A stretch of DNA of 64,000 bases from NCBI RefSeq assembly GCF_004522235.1, contig NZ_SDLT01000050.1, positions 1 through 64,000 of the forward strand. The letters run 5' to 3'. This DNA comes from Amycolatopsis nivea. Lineage in GTDB: Bacteria; Actinomycetota; Actinomycetes; Mycobacteriales; Pseudonocardiaceae. Position numbers and translations under genes: made by a program. Positions 1 through 8,321 of this stretch are shown in pieces (the first letter of the stretch is position 1; the number at the start of each line of letters is the position of its first letter). The notes beneath the pieces are model-generated. The model was not told the origin of the DNA. It was given only the letters and a program-made list of their open reading frames with translations, and searched no databases.

Positions 1-53
1 AGCCGCTTGACAAACAAAACCCAGGGATGTCTTCACGGACGGTCAGGCTGGGA

Positions 54-1142
54 TCAGCGCTCCACGTCGCCGCGGATGAAGGCGTCGACCGCGTCGCGGG
101 CGGTCGAGTCGTCGTACTGCTCCGGCGGCGACTTCATGAAGTAGGACGAGGCGGACAGGATCGGGCCGCCGATGCCGCGGTCCTTGGCGATCTTCGCCGC
201 GCGCACCGCGTCGATGATGATGCCCGCCGAGTTGGGGGAGTCCCACACCTCGAGCTTGTACTCCAGGTTCAGCGGCACGTCGCCGAACGCGCGGCCCTCG
301 AGGCGGACGTAGGCCCACTTGCGGTCGTCGAGCCACTGCACGTAGTCCGACGGTCCGATGTGGACATTGCCCTTGCCGAGCTCGCGGTCCACCTGCGACG
401 TGACCGACTGGGTCTTCGAGATCTTCTTCGACTCGAGCCGCTCGAGCTCCTTCATGTTCAGGAAGTCCATGTTCCCGCCCACGTTGAGCTGCATCGTGCG
501 GTCGAGCTGCACGCCGCGGTCCTCGAACAGCTTCGCCAGCACGCGGTGCGTGATGGTGGCGCCGACCTGGGACTTGATGTCGTCGCCGACGATCGGGACG
601 CCCGCGTCCTCGAACTTCTTCGCCCACTCCGGGTCGGAGGCGATGAACACCGGCAGCGCGTTGACGAACGCGACGTTCGCGTCGATCGCGGCCTGCGCGT
701 AGAACTTGTCGGCCTCTTCGGACCCGACGGGAAGATAGGAGACGAGCACGTCGACCCGCGCGTCGCGCAGCGCGGCGACCATGTCGACCGGAGCCTCGTC
801 GGACTCCTCGATGGTCTCGCGGTAGAAGCGGCCGAGGCCGTCGAAGGTGTGCCCGCGCTGGACGGTGACGCCGAGCGGCGGCACGTCGGCGATCTTGATC
901 GTGTTGTTCTCGCTGGCGGAGATCGCCTCCGAGAGGTCCCGGCCGACCTTCTTCGCGTCGACGTCGAACGCGGCGACGAACTCGATGTCGCGCACGTGGT
1001 AGTCGCCGAACTGGACGTGCATCAAACCGGGGACGCGCGCACCGGGATCCGCGTCGCGGTAGTACTGCACACCCTGGACCAGCGACGAGGCGCAGTTGCC
1101 GACGCCCACGATGGCCACCCGAACGCGGCGGTTCTCGCCCAT
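54..1142 (-). CDS. ino1: myo-inositol-1-phosphate synthase
   Basis: This enzyme converts glucose 6-phosphate to inositol 1-phosphate with NAD, the first committed step to phosphatidylinositol and mycothiol in actinobacteria. The N-terminus shows a Rossmann dinucleotide-binding stretch (VRVAIVGVGNCASSL, starting near residue 6). The C-terminal half carries the family's catalytic/substrate region with LNVGGNMDFLN and SYFMKSPPEQ. The 362-residue length is normal for the actinobacterial type. The ATG at 1142 is chosen because AAGGAG lies 8 bases upstream; a further in-frame ATG at 1175 lacks such a site. It lies 66 bases downstream of a padR gene on the same strand, so the two are probably co-transcribed and PadR may control it. 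The padR-ino1 order is also that of M. tuberculosis Rv0047c-Rv0046c, from memory. Confidence 0.95.
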   Translation of the reverse strand: MGENRRVRVAIVGVGNCASSLVQGVQYYRDADPGARVPGLMHVQFGDYHVRDIEFVAAFDVDAKKVGRDLSEAISASENNTIKIADVPPLGVTVQRGHTFDGLGRFYRETIEESDEAPVDMVAALRDARVDVLVSYLPVGSEEADKFYAQAAIDANVAFVNALPVFIASDPEWAKKFEDAGVPIVGDDIKSQVGATITHRVLAKLFEDRGVQLDRTMQLNVGGNMDFLNMKELERLESKKISKTQSVTSQVDRELGKGNVHIGPSDYVQWLDDRKWAYVRLEGRAFGDVPLNLEYKLEVWDSPNSAGIIIDAVRAAKIAKDRGIGGPILSASSYFMKSPPEQYDDSTARDAVDAFIRGDVER

Positions 1143-1208
1143 GCCGGTTTCTCCTTCAATCTCATTCACTTGCATCTGCAGGTCTGCCGCCCCGTTGCGG
1201 CCCGCCGC

Positions 1209-1778
1209 TCAACTCGGTCCCGGCTGCTCCGGGCCGCGCTGCTCGGCTTGTTCGTGCGCGATCAGCTCGTTGAGCCAGCGCACCTCCCGCTCGCTCGACT
1301 CCAGCCCCAGCCGGTGCAGCTCGCGGGTGTAGCGGTCGATCTTCTCCTCGGCCCTGGCCAGCGCGTCCCGCAAGCCTTCGCGCCGCTCCTCGACGCGGCG
1401 GCGGCGGCCTTCCAGGATTCGCATCCTGACGTCGGCCGGTGTCCGCGAGAAGAACGCCAGGTGGACGCCGAATCCCTCGTCGTCCCACGTCTGCGGTCCC
1501 GCGTCGCCGAGCAGTTCGGCGAAGCGTTCCTTGCCCTCGGCGGTGAGCTTGTAGACGCGGCGGCCGCGCCGGGACCACGCCCGGTCGTCCGCCTCGTCGA
1601 ACTCCTCGACGAGGTAACCGGCCCGCAGCAGCCGGCGCAAGGTCGGATACAGCGAGCCGTACGAGAACGTCCGGAACATCCCGAGCGTCTCGTGCAAACG
1701 TTTGCGCAGCACGTACCCGTGCATGGGCGCCTCGTGCAGCAATCCGAGGATCGCGAGTTCGAGCACACCACACCCCAT
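1209..1778 (-). CDS. PadR-family transcriptional regulator
   Basis: This is a cytoplasmic winged-helix repressor-type protein of 189 residues. The N-terminal PadR domain is clear: LELAILGLLHEAPMHGYVLR (residues 6-25), then GSLYPTLRRLLRAGYL, then the wing VYKLTAEGKE. The C-terminal part is rich in Arg and Glu and probably forms the dimerising helices of the VirR/PadR_C type. The start is uncertain. ATG at 1778 is used here, but GTG at 1766, immediately before the conserved LELAILGLL, is equally plausible. It is the first gene of a likely padR-ino1 operon. A palindrome about 60 bases upstream (1841-1864) is a candidate operator for autoregulation. The effector cannot be told from sequence. Confidence 0.9.
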   Translation of the reverse strand: MGCGVLELAILGLLHEAPMHGYVLRKRLHETLGMFRTFSYGSLYPTLRRLLRAGYLVEEFDEADDRAWSRRGRRVYKLTAEGKERFAELLGDAGPQTWDDEGFGVHLAFFSRTPADVRMRILEGRRRRVEERREGLRDALARAEEKIDRYTRELHRLGLESSEREVRWLNELIAHEQAEQRGPEQPGPS

Positions 1779-1840
1779 TCCGGGAATACGCCGCGGCCAG
1801 CCTCGTTGATCACCGGGACCGGCTCAGCCAACCTACTCGC

Positions 1841-1864
1841 CGATTATATCGCGCCGATACATCG
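1841..1864. promoter_or_regulatory. candidate PadR operator palindrome
   Basis: The core TATCG-CGC-CGATA is a perfect inverted repeat. Its flanks extend the symmetry with one base inserted on the left (CGAT on both outer ends). It sits in the divergent promoter region between padR and the DUF5318 gene, 63 bases upstream of the padR start. Binding by PadR is inferred only from position and symmetry. Confidence 0.4.
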
Positions 1865-2010
1865 AAGTGGCGGAAGTAACCCGCGACCAGCATCCGCCCG
1901 CCGATCCGTGATCAGAGCGTTATCTAACTTTCGGCGTGTCCGAACGGTCGCCCAGGGTGCGGGAAAGCAGGGGGCACCGCGGACACAGCAAGAGCCCGTA
2001 CTCTGTCCTC

Positions 2011-2412
2011 GTGCGAAACCAGCGGCAGGTTGTGGATTACGCCTTGCAGCGCCGTGCGCTGCTGGCCGGCGTCCGCTCCGGGCGCGTCGGAGACCACGAG
2101 GTCTGCGACGCGAGCCCGTACCTGCTCCGCGCGGCGAAATTCCACGGCAGACCCGAGGACCGGGCCTGTCCGATGTGCCGCCGGGCTCCGCTGCACCTCG
2201 TCTCCTGGGTGTACGGCGACGAGCTGAAGCACGTCTCGGGATCGGCACGCACCCCCGCCGAACTCGCCCGGATGTCGGGGATTTTCGGGGAGTTCACCGT
2301 CTATGACGTAGAGGTGTGCCGGACGTGCCATTGGAACCATCTGGTCCTGTCCTATGTCCTCGGCACGGGAGAGCCCCAGCCGACCCGGCCGCGAAGGACT
2401 GCCGGGCAGTGA
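2011..2412 (+). CDS. DUF5318 family protein
   Basis: This small cytoplasmic protein of 133 residues has unknown function and is conserved across mycolata and Pseudonocardiaceae (resembles Rv0049 from memory). It has two CxxC pairs, CPMC near residue 52 and CRTC near residue 106, suggesting a zinc ribbon. Around them are the conserved stretches QVVDYALQRRALL and CDASPYLLRAAKFHG. GTG at 2011 is preferred over the ATG at 1936 because homology begins at VRNQRQVVDY. TACTCT lies 7 bases before this GTG, so the mRNA may be leaderless (inference). It precedes ponA by 70 bases, as in mycobacteria. Confidence 0.85.
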   Translation: MRNQRQVVDYALQRRALLAGVRSGRVGDHEVCDASPYLLRAAKFHGRPEDRACPMCRRAPLHLVSWVYGDELKHVSGSARTPAELARMSGIFGEFTVYDVEVCRTCHWNHLVLSYVLGTGEPQPTRPRRTAGQ

Positions 2413-2482
2413 CGAGTACCACAACCGCTGCAGAACGCGGGGCGGCGCCAGTGCAGACAGTGCTGCCTTCGGAGGCCCATTC

Positions 2483-5389
2483 GTGAACGACGACCGCAAC
2501 CGCTCCTGGCCGAGCCAGGAGCCAGATGCACCTCGCCGTGCCCGGCGACCGCAGGAGGACCCCGGTCCCGCCTGGCCAGCCGACGACGCGCCCCGGCGCC
2601 CCGCACCGCCCCGCCGTCCTCCCGCGGGCGGCCCGCGCCCGCCGCGCGCCCCGCGAGCCGAAGCCGGTCCCGAATGGCCGAGCGGCGACGAAGGCGGTCC
2701 GCAGTGGCCCGCCGACGAACCGCGCCGTCCGCAGCGCCCGCCACAGAACCGCGCGCCGCAAGGCCGTCCGCCCCAGGGCCCCGGCCCGCAGGACCGCGGT
2801 TCGGGCACCCGTGCGTCGCAGATCCTCGACGGACAGGGCGCGCCGCCTCCGCGTCGCCAGCCGCCCGCCGGACGCCCCGGTCCCAACGGCGGTCCCAACG
2901 GGAACGCCACCCAGGGCTTCCGGCAGCCGCCGCCCGGCGGACGGCCGCCGCAAGGCCGCCGGGTCCCGCCGCCGCCTCCGCCGTCCTATCCGGAAGCGGA
3001 GCGCGAACCGGACCTGATCACGCACGCCGCGCACAACGGCTACGCCCCCTACGACGACCGGTACGACGACGACCACTACGACCCGTACGACGAGGAAACC
3101 CGTCTCGCGCAGTACTCGGACGACGCGGACTTCGAGGACGACCCGGAAGGCGAGGAGGACGGCAAGAAGTCCAAGATCCCGCTCTCGCCGATGCAGCGCC
3201 GCAAACGCCGGTGGAAGATCGTCCGGCGCGTGCTGTACGCGATGTTCGGCCTGTTCGTCGTGGTGCCCGCGATCGCGTTCGTGATCACCTATTTCACCGT
3301 CGACGTGCCCTCGCCGCAGGAAGTGCTCGCGAAGCAGAGCCAGCCGATCACCTTCTATTACGCCGACAAATCGGTGATGGGCCGGGTAGTCCCGGAGGGC
3401 GGCGACCGCGAGCTGCTGCAGCCCAACCAGGTGCCCGAGGTCGTCAAGCACGCCGTGTACGCGGCCGAGGACGCGACCTTCGAGACCAACTCCGGCTTCA
3501 ACGTGATGGCGATCCTGCGGTCGGTCTTCAACCAGGCGACCGGCGGCACCGGCGGCGGTTCGACCATTTCGCAGCAGTACATCAAGCAGGCGACCAAGAA
3601 CGACGCCCCGACGCTGACGCGTAAATGGACCGAATTGGCGAAGTCGTTCAAGCTCAACAACGAGACGTCCAAATCGGACATCATCACCGGCTACCTGAAC
3701 ATCGTCTTCTTCGGCCGCGGCTCGAACGGCATCGCCGCCGCGTCGAAGGCGTACTTCGGCAAGGACGTCAGCCAGCTCAACGCTTCCGAGGCGGCGCTGC
3801 TCGCCGGGATGATCCAGGGCCCGAGCCGCGACCGCGACACCGCGTACGTCCAGAAGCGGTGGAGCTACGTGATGGACCAGATGGTGGCCAACCACTGGCT
3901 CTCGCCCGCCGACCGCAAGGCCGCGCAGCTTCCCACGATGATCCCGCGCGATTCGCAGAAAAAGGAGAACGCGGGCACGCTGGACTACTTCATCCAGCAG
4001 CGCATCCTCGACGAGCTGAAAGACAAGGGCTACGACGAGGACAAGCTGTACTCCACCGGCGCGAAGATCTACACCACGATCGACCCGAACGCACAGAAGA
4101 CCGCGGTGCAGGCAGTCCAGGACAACATGGAGGGCCAGACCGACGAGAACCTCCGGGGAGCGCTGGTCGCCGTCGACCCGAGAACCGGGGGCGTGCTCGC
4201 CTATTACGGCGGGCCGACCACGGTGAAGAACGACGCGGGCAAGGACGTGCTCGCCACCGACTGGGCGAACACCCCGCAGAACCCCGGCTCGTCGATGAAG
4301 GCCTACGACCTCACCGCCTGGCTCAAAATGGGCAAGGGGCTCGGCGAAACCTTCGACGGCACCAACAACCGCGAACTCGGCGGGCGCGTGGTCCGCAACG
4401 CGGGCGAGAGCGCCAGCTGCGGTCCGCAGTGCACGGTCAAGAAGGCTATGGAGGTCTCGGCGAACACCGTGTTCTACGACATGGTGCTGAACTGGACGAA
4501 ACCGGCCAGGGTCGCGGAAGCCGCGAAGGAGGCGGGCGTGATTCCCGCCCCGAAGGGCAAGGCCAAGCTCGGCACGAGCGACGCCAACATCGCCCTCGGC
4601 GGTGGCGCCACCTCGGTCACCCCGGAGGACATGGCCGCCGGCTATTCGTCGTTCGCCTCCGGCGGCCTGCGCCGTGACCAGCACTTCGTCGCGAAGCTCA
4701 CCAACTCCCAGGACGAGGTCATCTTCGACGACACCAACGGGCAGGGAAAGCCCGCGTTCGACGACAGCGCGGACAAGAGCAAGCAGATCGCGGGCAACGT
4801 GACCGACGCGCTCATCCCGGTCATCGCCGAATCGCACCTCAAGTGCCCGAGCGGCCACGAGTGCGCGGGCAAGACCGGTACCCAGCAGTACGACCCGAAG
4901 GACAGCGACCCGAGTTCGTACAGGGACCGCAACGCCCAGACCTGGATGGTCGGGTACACGCCGTCGGTGTCGGCCGCGGTCTGGGTCGGCGGCGACGGCA
5001 ACAAGCCGCTGCACGACAAGAACGGCAAACCGATCTACGGCAAGACGGTCGCGGGGCCGGCCTGGCAGGACTTCCTCACGAACTACCTGAAGGACAAGCC
5101 GGGCGAGAAGTTCGACAAGGTGCAGCCGATCGGCAAGGACGCGGACGAGGTCGTCACCTCGAGCAAGGCGCCCCCGCCGCCGCGCGAGACGTCCAGCGAG
5201 CAGGCTCCGCCGCCGTCCACGACGTCCTCGTCGTCGGCACCGCCGACCAGCTCGTCGCATCCGCCGTCCTCGACGACGACCAGCCCGACCAAACCGGGCG
5301 GCATCTTCGGCGGCGGCACCGAAGGCGGCAACCCCGGCAGCGGGGGCGGTCCCGTGGTGAACGGCGAACCGCCGCGGCGCACCGGCTGA
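2483..5389 (+). CDS. ponA: bifunctional class A penicillin-binding protein, PonA type (first copy)
   Basis: This peptidoglycan polymerase and crosslinker is anchored in the cell membrane. It starts with a long Pro/Arg-rich acidic cytoplasmic tail (about residues 1-245), followed by one membrane span (about 249-272). Next comes a GT51 glycosyltransferase domain with its catalytic Glu at E329 (AAEDATFE) and GGSTISQQ near 357-365. The transpeptidase domain has SSMK (S603-K606), SAN (659-661) and KTG (797-799). The C-terminal tail is rich in Pro, Ser, Thr and Gly; I see no PASTA domain. The 968-residue GTG start at 2483 is set by GGAGG 7 bases upstream. All catalytic residues are present. It is followed by a hairpin terminator and by a paralogue in the same direction. 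Confidence 0.95.
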   Translation: MNDDRNRSWPSQEPDAPRRARRPQEDPGPAWPADDAPRRPAPPRRPPAGGPRPPRAPRAEAGPEWPSGDEGGPQWPADEPRRPQRPPQNRAPQGRPPQGPGPQDRGSGTRASQILDGQGAPPPRRQPPAGRPGPNGGPNGNATQGFRQPPPGGRPPQGRRVPPPPPPSYPEAEREPDLITHAAHNGYAPYDDRYDDDHYDPYDEETRLAQYSDDADFEDDPEGEEDGKKSKIPLSPMQRRKRRWKIVRRVLYAMFGLFVVVPAIAFVITYFTVDVPSPQEVLAKQSQPITFYYADKSVMGRVVPEGGDRELLQPNQVPEVVKHAVYAAEDATFETNSGFNVMAILRSVFNQATGGTGGGSTISQQYIKQATKNDAPTLTRKWTELAKSFKLNNETSKSDIITGYLNIVFFGRGSNGIAAASKAYFGKDVSQLNASEAALLAGMIQGPSRDRDTAYVQKRWSYVMDQMVANHWLSPADRKAAQLPTMIPRDSQKKENAGTLDYFIQQRILDELKDKGYDEDKLYSTGAKIYTTIDPNAQKTAVQAVQDNMEGQTDENLRGALVAVDPRTGGVLAYYGGPTTVKNDAGKDVLATDWANTPQNPGSSMKAYDLTAWLKMGKGLGETFDGTNNRELGGRVVRNAGESASCGPQCTVKKAMEVSANTVFYDMVLNWTKPARVAEAAKEAGVIPAPKGKAKLGTSDANIALGGGATSVTPEDMAAGYSSFASGGLRRDQHFVAKLTNSQDEVIFDDTNGQGKPAFDDSADKSKQIAGNVTDALIPVIAESHLKCPSGHECAGKTGTQQYDPKDSDPSSYRDRNAQTWMVGYTPSVSAAVWVGGDGNKPLHDKNGKPIYGKTVAGPAWQDFLTNYLKDKPGEKFDKVQPIGKDADEVVTSSKAPPPPRETSSEQAPPPSTTSSSSAPPTSSSHPPSSTTTSPTKPGGIFGGGTEGGNPGSGGGPVVNGEPPRRTG

Positions 5390-5419
5390 CGCGCGCCCGA
5401 ACCCCGACTGTGCCGATCG

Positions 5420-5510
5420 TTACTAATCCGACCACAGCCACGGCCGAATGACTTCGCTGCAACGGTTACGTGCCGCTGCGGGGTCGGCCTACTTTTGGTC
5501 GGATTAGTAA
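5420..5510. repeat. 15-bp perfect inverted repeat between the two ponA genes
   Basis: TTACTAATCCGACCA at 5420-5434 is repeated in perfect inverted form at 5496-5510, with 61 bases between. The right arm ends directly before the terminator hairpin at 5513. The arms are markedly less GC-rich than the surroundings. The role is unknown: it could be a large RNA stem-loop, a protein site or the ends of a small relic element. Confidence 0.75.
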
Positions 5511-5512
5511 AA

Positions 5513-5548
5513 GAGGCTCCTCTCCACCGCGGAGAGGAGCCTCTTTTT
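5513..5548 (+). terminator. Rho-independent terminator after the first ponA
   Basis: A perfect 13-bp stem (GAGGCTCCTCTCC paired with GGAGAGGAGCCTC) with a five-base ACCGC loop is followed by TTTTT at 5544-5548. It separates transcription of the first ponA from the second. Confidence 0.9.
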
Positions 5549-5709
5549 GCCGGTACCGCCCGGCTGGGGGTGCGGTAGGTTCACCGACGGTCTCCTCCCC
5601 CGCGAAGGGGATCGGCCAGGAGAGTGAACCTCGACCGGGGTTGCCGCGTCTGGTCATCAGAGGGCCTTCTGCGTCCGCAGGCTGCCCGTGTCCGAGAAGA
5701 GGATCCGCA

Positions 5710-8256
5710 GTGAACGACGACCGCAGCCGCTCCTGGCCCGACCGGGATCCCGACCCGCGGCGTCAACCACCTCCGTCCCAGCCCGGACCGCCGCCGTGGG
5801 CGCGCGGCCCGCAGCGTCCCGCCGCCGGCCCGACCGGTCCGGCGGGTTCTCCGCCGCCGCCCGGCCGCCGCCCGCCACCTCCCGGACGCCGCCCGGTTCC
5901 GCCGCCGCAGCGCGAGCCGGAGCTGATGACCCACCGGATGATCGAGGACGATTACCGCGATCCGGGCTATCGCAACGACGGCTACCGGGACGCGGAGTAC
6001 CGCGACGAGGGTCCGCTCGACCCGGACGACGGATATCCGGCGGAAGACCTGGACAAGAAGGGCCGCACGCCCGCGCAGCGCAAAAAGAGACGCTGGAAGA
6101 TCATCCGGCGCTGTGCGTACGCGTTCGTCGGCATTTTCATCGTGATCCCGGCGATCGCCTTCGTGATCACCTACTTCATGGTCGACGTGCCCTCGCCGCA
6201 GAGCATCGCGCAGGGCCAGAACCAGGCCGTGACCTACCTCTACGCCGACGGCAGCCCGATGGGCAAGGACGTGCCTCCCGGCGGCAACCGGCAGATCCTG
6301 ACCCCGGCGCAGATCCCGGACGTGGTGAAGCACGCGGTGATCGCGACCGAGGACTCGACGTTCGAGACCAACTCCGGCTTCGACGTCACCGGTCTGCTCC
6401 GCGCGGCGTTCAACCAGCTCACCGGCAAGGCGGGCGGCGGGTCCACGATCTCGCAGCAGTACATCAAGAAGGCCACCGACAACGACGCCCCGACGCTCAC
6501 CCGTAAATGGACCGAGCTGGCGAAGTCCTTCAAGATGAACCAGACGTACGAGAAACAGGACATCATCACCGCGTACCTGAACATCATTTACTTCGGGCGC
6601 GGGGCGTACGGCATCGGCGCGGCGTCGCAGGCCTTCTTCCACAAGGATGTTTCCAAGCTGGACTATTCCGAGGCGGCGCTGCTCGCCGGGCTGATCCAGC
6701 AGCCGGGCCGTTCGGAGAACCCGAAGGTGGCCCAAGGCCGCTGGAACACCGCGCTCGACCGGATGCTCGAGAACAAGTACATCACCGCGCAGCAGCGGCA
6801 GTCGGCGAAGTTCCCGGACGTGATCCCGCTGGAGGAATCGAAGGACGACGCGAACGCGCCCTACAAATTCGTCGTCACCCAGGTGAAGGCCGAACTGGCG
6901 CAGCACGGCATCGACGACGACAAGTACTACTCGGGCGGCTACACGGTCCAGACCACCATCGACAAGCACGCCCAGGAGGTCGCGACCCAGACGGCGACCG
7001 ACGCGCTGAAGGACCAGTCCGACGACCGGCTGCTCGATTCGCTGGTGGCGGTCGATCCGAAGACCGGCGGGGTGCTCGCGTACTACGGCGGGCCGGCGAC
7101 CATCGAGGTGAACGGGAAGAAGCAGGGCGCTCGCGACTGGGCGAACACGCCGCAGAACCCCGGTTCGTCGATGAAGGCGTTCGACCTCACCGCGTTCCTG
7201 AAGATGGGCAAGGGCATCAACTCGACGTTCGACGGCAGCAACAACCGGGTCTTCGACGGCCGCGTCGTGCGCAACGCGGGTCCCAGCTCCAGTTGCTCCG
7301 GGCAGTGCACGGTCGCCGAGGCGATGAAACGGTCGGCGAACACGGTGTTCTACGACATGGTGCTGAACGAGACGCATCCGGGCCCGGTCGGGCAGGCCGC
7401 GCAGGAAGCGGGCGTCAAGACCAAGGACAACGGCGGCCAGTCGCTGATCTCCACCGCGGACGCCAACATCGCGCTCGGCGGCGGGAACACCCAGATCACG
7501 CCCGCGGACATGGCCAGCGCGTACGCGACGTTCGCGGCCAACGGCATCCAGCGCGACCGGCACTTCGTGCTGAAGGTGACCAACTCCCAGAAGGAGGTCG
7601 CCTACGAGGCGCAGCCGAGTGCGGGCAAGCCGGCGTTCGACAGCAGCGCGGACAAGGCCAAGCAGATCGCGGGCAACGTGACCATGGCGCTGGGTCCGGT
7701 GATCGACTTCTCGCACCTGAAGTGCCCGTCCGGCCACGAATGCGCGGGCAAGACCGGTACCCAGCAGCACACGAAGCGAGCGGGCGAACCGGCGTGGGCG
7801 GCGAACGCGAACGCGCAGACCTGGATGGTCGGCTACACGCCGTCGGTCTCGGTCGCGGCGTGGGTCGGCGCGGACGGCGACCAGGCGCTGCACGGTTCGG
7901 GCACGTCGCCGATCTACGGTTCGACGATCGCGGGTCCGATGTGGCAGAAGTTCCTCGACGGATACCTGAAGGGCAAGCCTGCGGAGAAGTTCGACCAGGT
8001 GCAGCTGATCGGCGCGCAGGCCCCGCCGCCGCAGGGGGACGAGAACGCGGGCGACGAGCATCCGCCGCAGCAGACCAACAGCAACCAGCCGGACCCGGGC
8101 GGCGACGGCAACGACCACGGCGGGCCGATCACCGGCGGGCCCAGCCAGCCGCATTGGCCGAGCGGGCTCCCGCACTGGCCGTCGGGCAAGCCGTCGTCGT
8201 CGCACAACCCGCCGACCGGCGGTCCGTCGACGGGCGAGGATCCGCCGCAGGAGTAA
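5710..8256 (+). CDS. bifunctional class A penicillin-binding protein, PonA type (second copy)
   Basis: This tandem paralogue of the upstream ponA is also a membrane peptidoglycan synthase, of 848 residues. It has the same layout: a shorter Pro-rich cytoplasmic tail, one membrane span (FVGIFIVIPAIAFVITYF), a GT51 domain with catalytic E214 (ATEDSTFE) and GGSTISQQ, and a transpeptidase domain with SSMK (S486-K489), SAN (542-544) and KTG (681-683). A Pro/Gly/Gln-rich C-terminal tail follows. GTG at 5710 encodes VNDDRSRSW, matching VNDDRNRSW at the start of the first copy, with AGAGGA upstream. Both copies look active. The tails differ far more than the enzymatic domains, which suggests different partners (inference). 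Confidence 0.93.
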   Translation: MNDDRSRSWPDRDPDPRRQPPPSQPGPPPWARGPQRPAAGPTGPAGSPPPPGRRPPPPGRRPVPPPQREPELMTHRMIEDDYRDPGYRNDGYRDAEYRDEGPLDPDDGYPAEDLDKKGRTPAQRKKRRWKIIRRCAYAFVGIFIVIPAIAFVITYFMVDVPSPQSIAQGQNQAVTYLYADGSPMGKDVPPGGNRQILTPAQIPDVVKHAVIATEDSTFETNSGFDVTGLLRAAFNQLTGKAGGGSTISQQYIKKATDNDAPTLTRKWTELAKSFKMNQTYEKQDIITAYLNIIYFGRGAYGIGAASQAFFHKDVSKLDYSEAALLAGLIQQPGRSENPKVAQGRWNTALDRMLENKYITAQQRQSAKFPDVIPLEESKDDANAPYKFVVTQVKAELAQHGIDDDKYYSGGYTVQTTIDKHAQEVATQTATDALKDQSDDRLLDSLVAVDPKTGGVLAYYGGPATIEVNGKKQGARDWANTPQNPGSSMKAFDLTAFLKMGKGINSTFDGSNNRVFDGRVVRNAGPSSSCSGQCTVAEAMKRSANTVFYDMVLNETHPGPVGQAAQEAGVKTKDNGGQSLISTADANIALGGGNTQITPADMASAYATFAANGIQRDRHFVLKVTNSQKEVAYEAQPSAGKPAFDSSADKAKQIAGNVTMALGPVIDFSHLKCPSGHECAGKTGTQQHTKRAGEPAWAANANAQTWMVGYTPSVSVAAWVGADGDQALHGSGTSPIYGSTIAGPMWQKFLDGYLKGKPAEKFDQVQLIGAQAPPPQGDENAGDEHPPQQTNSNQPDPGGDGNDHGGPITGGPSQPHWPSGLPHWPSGKPSSSHNPPTGGPSTGEDPPQE

Positions 8257-8262
8257 GGAAAA

Positions 8263-8306
8263 GGCCGTGGCCGCGACGGTGGGGGGAGGCCGTCGCGGCC
8301 ACGGCC
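8263..8306. terminator. bidirectional terminator between convergent ponA copy and oxidoreductase
   Basis: A perfect 17-bp stem (GGCCGTGGCCGCGACGG and its complement) encloses a ten-base G-rich loop. On the minus strand it is followed by a T-rich run (TTTTCCTT), so it fits the oxidoreductase gene best. It probably also stops ponA transcription. Confidence 0.85.
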
Positions 8307-8321
8307 GTTCGGAGGGCGGCC

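Noticed and set aside
2294..5260. Long open frame on the minus strand opposite the first ponA
   Set aside because: It is an antisense by-product of high-GC codon structure; its translation is Arg/Val-rich low-complexity sequence, while the plus strand shows clear PBP motifs.
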